A DNA stretch of 64,000 nt from Virgibacillus profundi. Its GTDB lineage: Bacteria > Bacillota > Bacilli > Bacillales > Amphibacillaceae. Under the pieces are notes generated by a model that was not told the DNA's origin, did not search any database, and saw only the letters and a list, made by a program, of their open reading frames with translations. Below, one piece after another: positions 63,547-64,000 of this stretch. The stretch lies in assembly GCF_002287375.1 (NCBI RefSeq), contig NZ_NPOA01000002.1:186001-250000 (forward strand), given 5' to 3'. How positions within the stretch are numbered: the stretch's first letter is position 1; the number at the start of each line of letters is the position of its first letter. The translations under genes and the position numbers were made by a program.

Positions 63547-64000
63547 ATGAAAAAATTAATACCATTAATCGCAATGATGTTTTTATTGTTAATTGCTGCA
63601 GCCTGTGCTGATGAAGAAGAAGCTAGCGGGTCAGGTGATTCGGGGGACACAGCAGAATCATCAGACTGGGCACCTGAAAGTCCAATTGAAATCGTTGCAC
63701 CAGCTGGGGCAGGCGGAGGCTGGGATACTACAGCGAGAATGGTAGCAAAGGTTTTCACGGAAGAGGGAATTATTGATGAAAGTATTGGTGTAGTGAATAA
63801 AGCTGGAGGTGGGGGTGCAGTTGGCTGGGCATATATTGCCGGCCAGGATGGAAGCCCTCATAATATGTTTGTTGCATCACCTCCACTATTGTTCATTCCA
63901 TTAAATGGACAATCCGAATATGGACATGAAGATTTTACACCAATAGCAAATGTGATTGCTGACTATGCAGCTTTTGCGGTTGCGGCAGATGCAAAATGGG
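63547..64000 (+). CDS. tctC: Tripartite tricarboxylate transporter substrate-binding lipoprotein (TctC), 3' end outside the window
   Basis: The first 151 codons of a TctC/Bug-family extracytoplasmic binding protein; the frame is open to the window edge. The signal peptide MKKLIPLIAMMFLLLIAAAC gives lipid-modified Cys20, followed by a short acidic linker. The mature part begins APESPIEIVAPAGAGGGWDTTARMVAKVF, the typical start with the glycine-rich ligand loop, then VVNKAGGGGAVGWAYIAGQDG. ATG 63547 follows GAGGGGGAAG. The tctA and tctB membrane genes should lie beyond the window. The upstream two-component system is the probable regulator; the ligand could be citrate or another carboxylate. Confidence 0.88.
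   Translation, partial: MKKLIPLIAMMFLLLIAAACADEEEASGSGDSGDTAESSDWAPESPIEIVAPAGAGGGWDTTARMVAKVFTEEGIIDESIGVVNKAGGGGAVGWAYIAGQDGSPHNMFVASPPLLFIPLNGQSEYGHEDFTPIANVIADYAAFAVAADAKW

Overview
The window is chromosomal DNA of a low-GC, Gram-positive, endospore-forming bacterium. Evidence includes AGGAGG-type ribosome binding sites, an alpha/beta-type small acid-soluble spore protein gene, a T-box leader, CcpA-type cre boxes, a GlpP-type antitermination leader, DUF6044/GtrB-type cell-wall glycosylation genes and oligopeptide and Tct lipoproteins. The Asp/Glu-rich linker of the OppA lipoprotein and the general gene style suggest a halotolerant Bacillaceae such as the Oceanobacillus/Virgibacillus group; that assignment is inference. 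No rRNA, tRNA, phage, transposase or CRISPR is visible.

Layout. 1-6.4 kb: small accessory genes, namely a frameshifted MFS exporter, a CxxC zinc-ribbon protein, SRPBCC proteins, an aldo/keto reductase, an ArsR-SRPBCC pair with tandem operators, a VOC protein, DUF2200 and YitT. A 19-bp perfect inverted repeat brackets 3.1-5.5 kb. 6.4-16.0 kb: a catabolic locus made of galactitol-type PTS EIIB and EIIC, a SorC-type regulator, two SDR oxidoreductases and a complete 2-oxoacid dehydrogenase complex (E1alpha, E1beta, E2, E3). It is tied together by a shared 16-bp operator-like motif placed just downstream of two strong promoters and in front of the PTS genes. I cannot match this combination to a known pathway. 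16.1-17.7 kb: a spore protein gene and a frameshifted Fsr-type MFS gene. 18.2-31.4 kb: branched-chain amino acid synthesis (ilvE divergent from ilvD, then T-box, ilvBNC-leuABCD-ilvA). 31.8-38.6 kb: a minus-strand operon predicted to make dTDP-4-acetamido-4,6-dideoxygalactose and move it across the membrane onto a cell-surface polymer. 38.9-40.0 kb: an acyl-CoA dehydrogenase-like flavoprotein. 40.9-46.9 kb: a complete Opp-type peptide transporter. 47.2-54.1 kb: an alpha/beta hydrolase, rpiA, glycerate kinase, a membrane-anchored penicillin acylase family protein, a YciI-like protein and a membrane protein. 54.7-60.7 kb: glutathione-independent formaldehyde dehydrogenase, glpFK and dhaKLM. 60.9-64 kb: a broken esterase, a CitA/DcuS-type two-component system and the start of a TctC-type transporter gene.

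Regulation visible in sequence: cre matches precede the PTS genes, ilvB, fdhA, glpF and tctC, so much of the window looks coordinated by carbon catabolite control. Promoter boxes of good quality are visible for the SorC regulator, the SDR/dehydrogenase operon, ilvB and glpF.

The most unusual non-coding content is a set of intergenic short-period arrays. One family (exact 20-bp period, consensus near GGAGARCARATWTATCATCY) occurs at three places; a second (10-bp core AGTTGAGAGA at 20-21-bp spacing, with an orientation switch in the middle) occurs at two; two further unrelated families have periods of 20 and about 52 bp. None looks like CRISPR and none looks coding.
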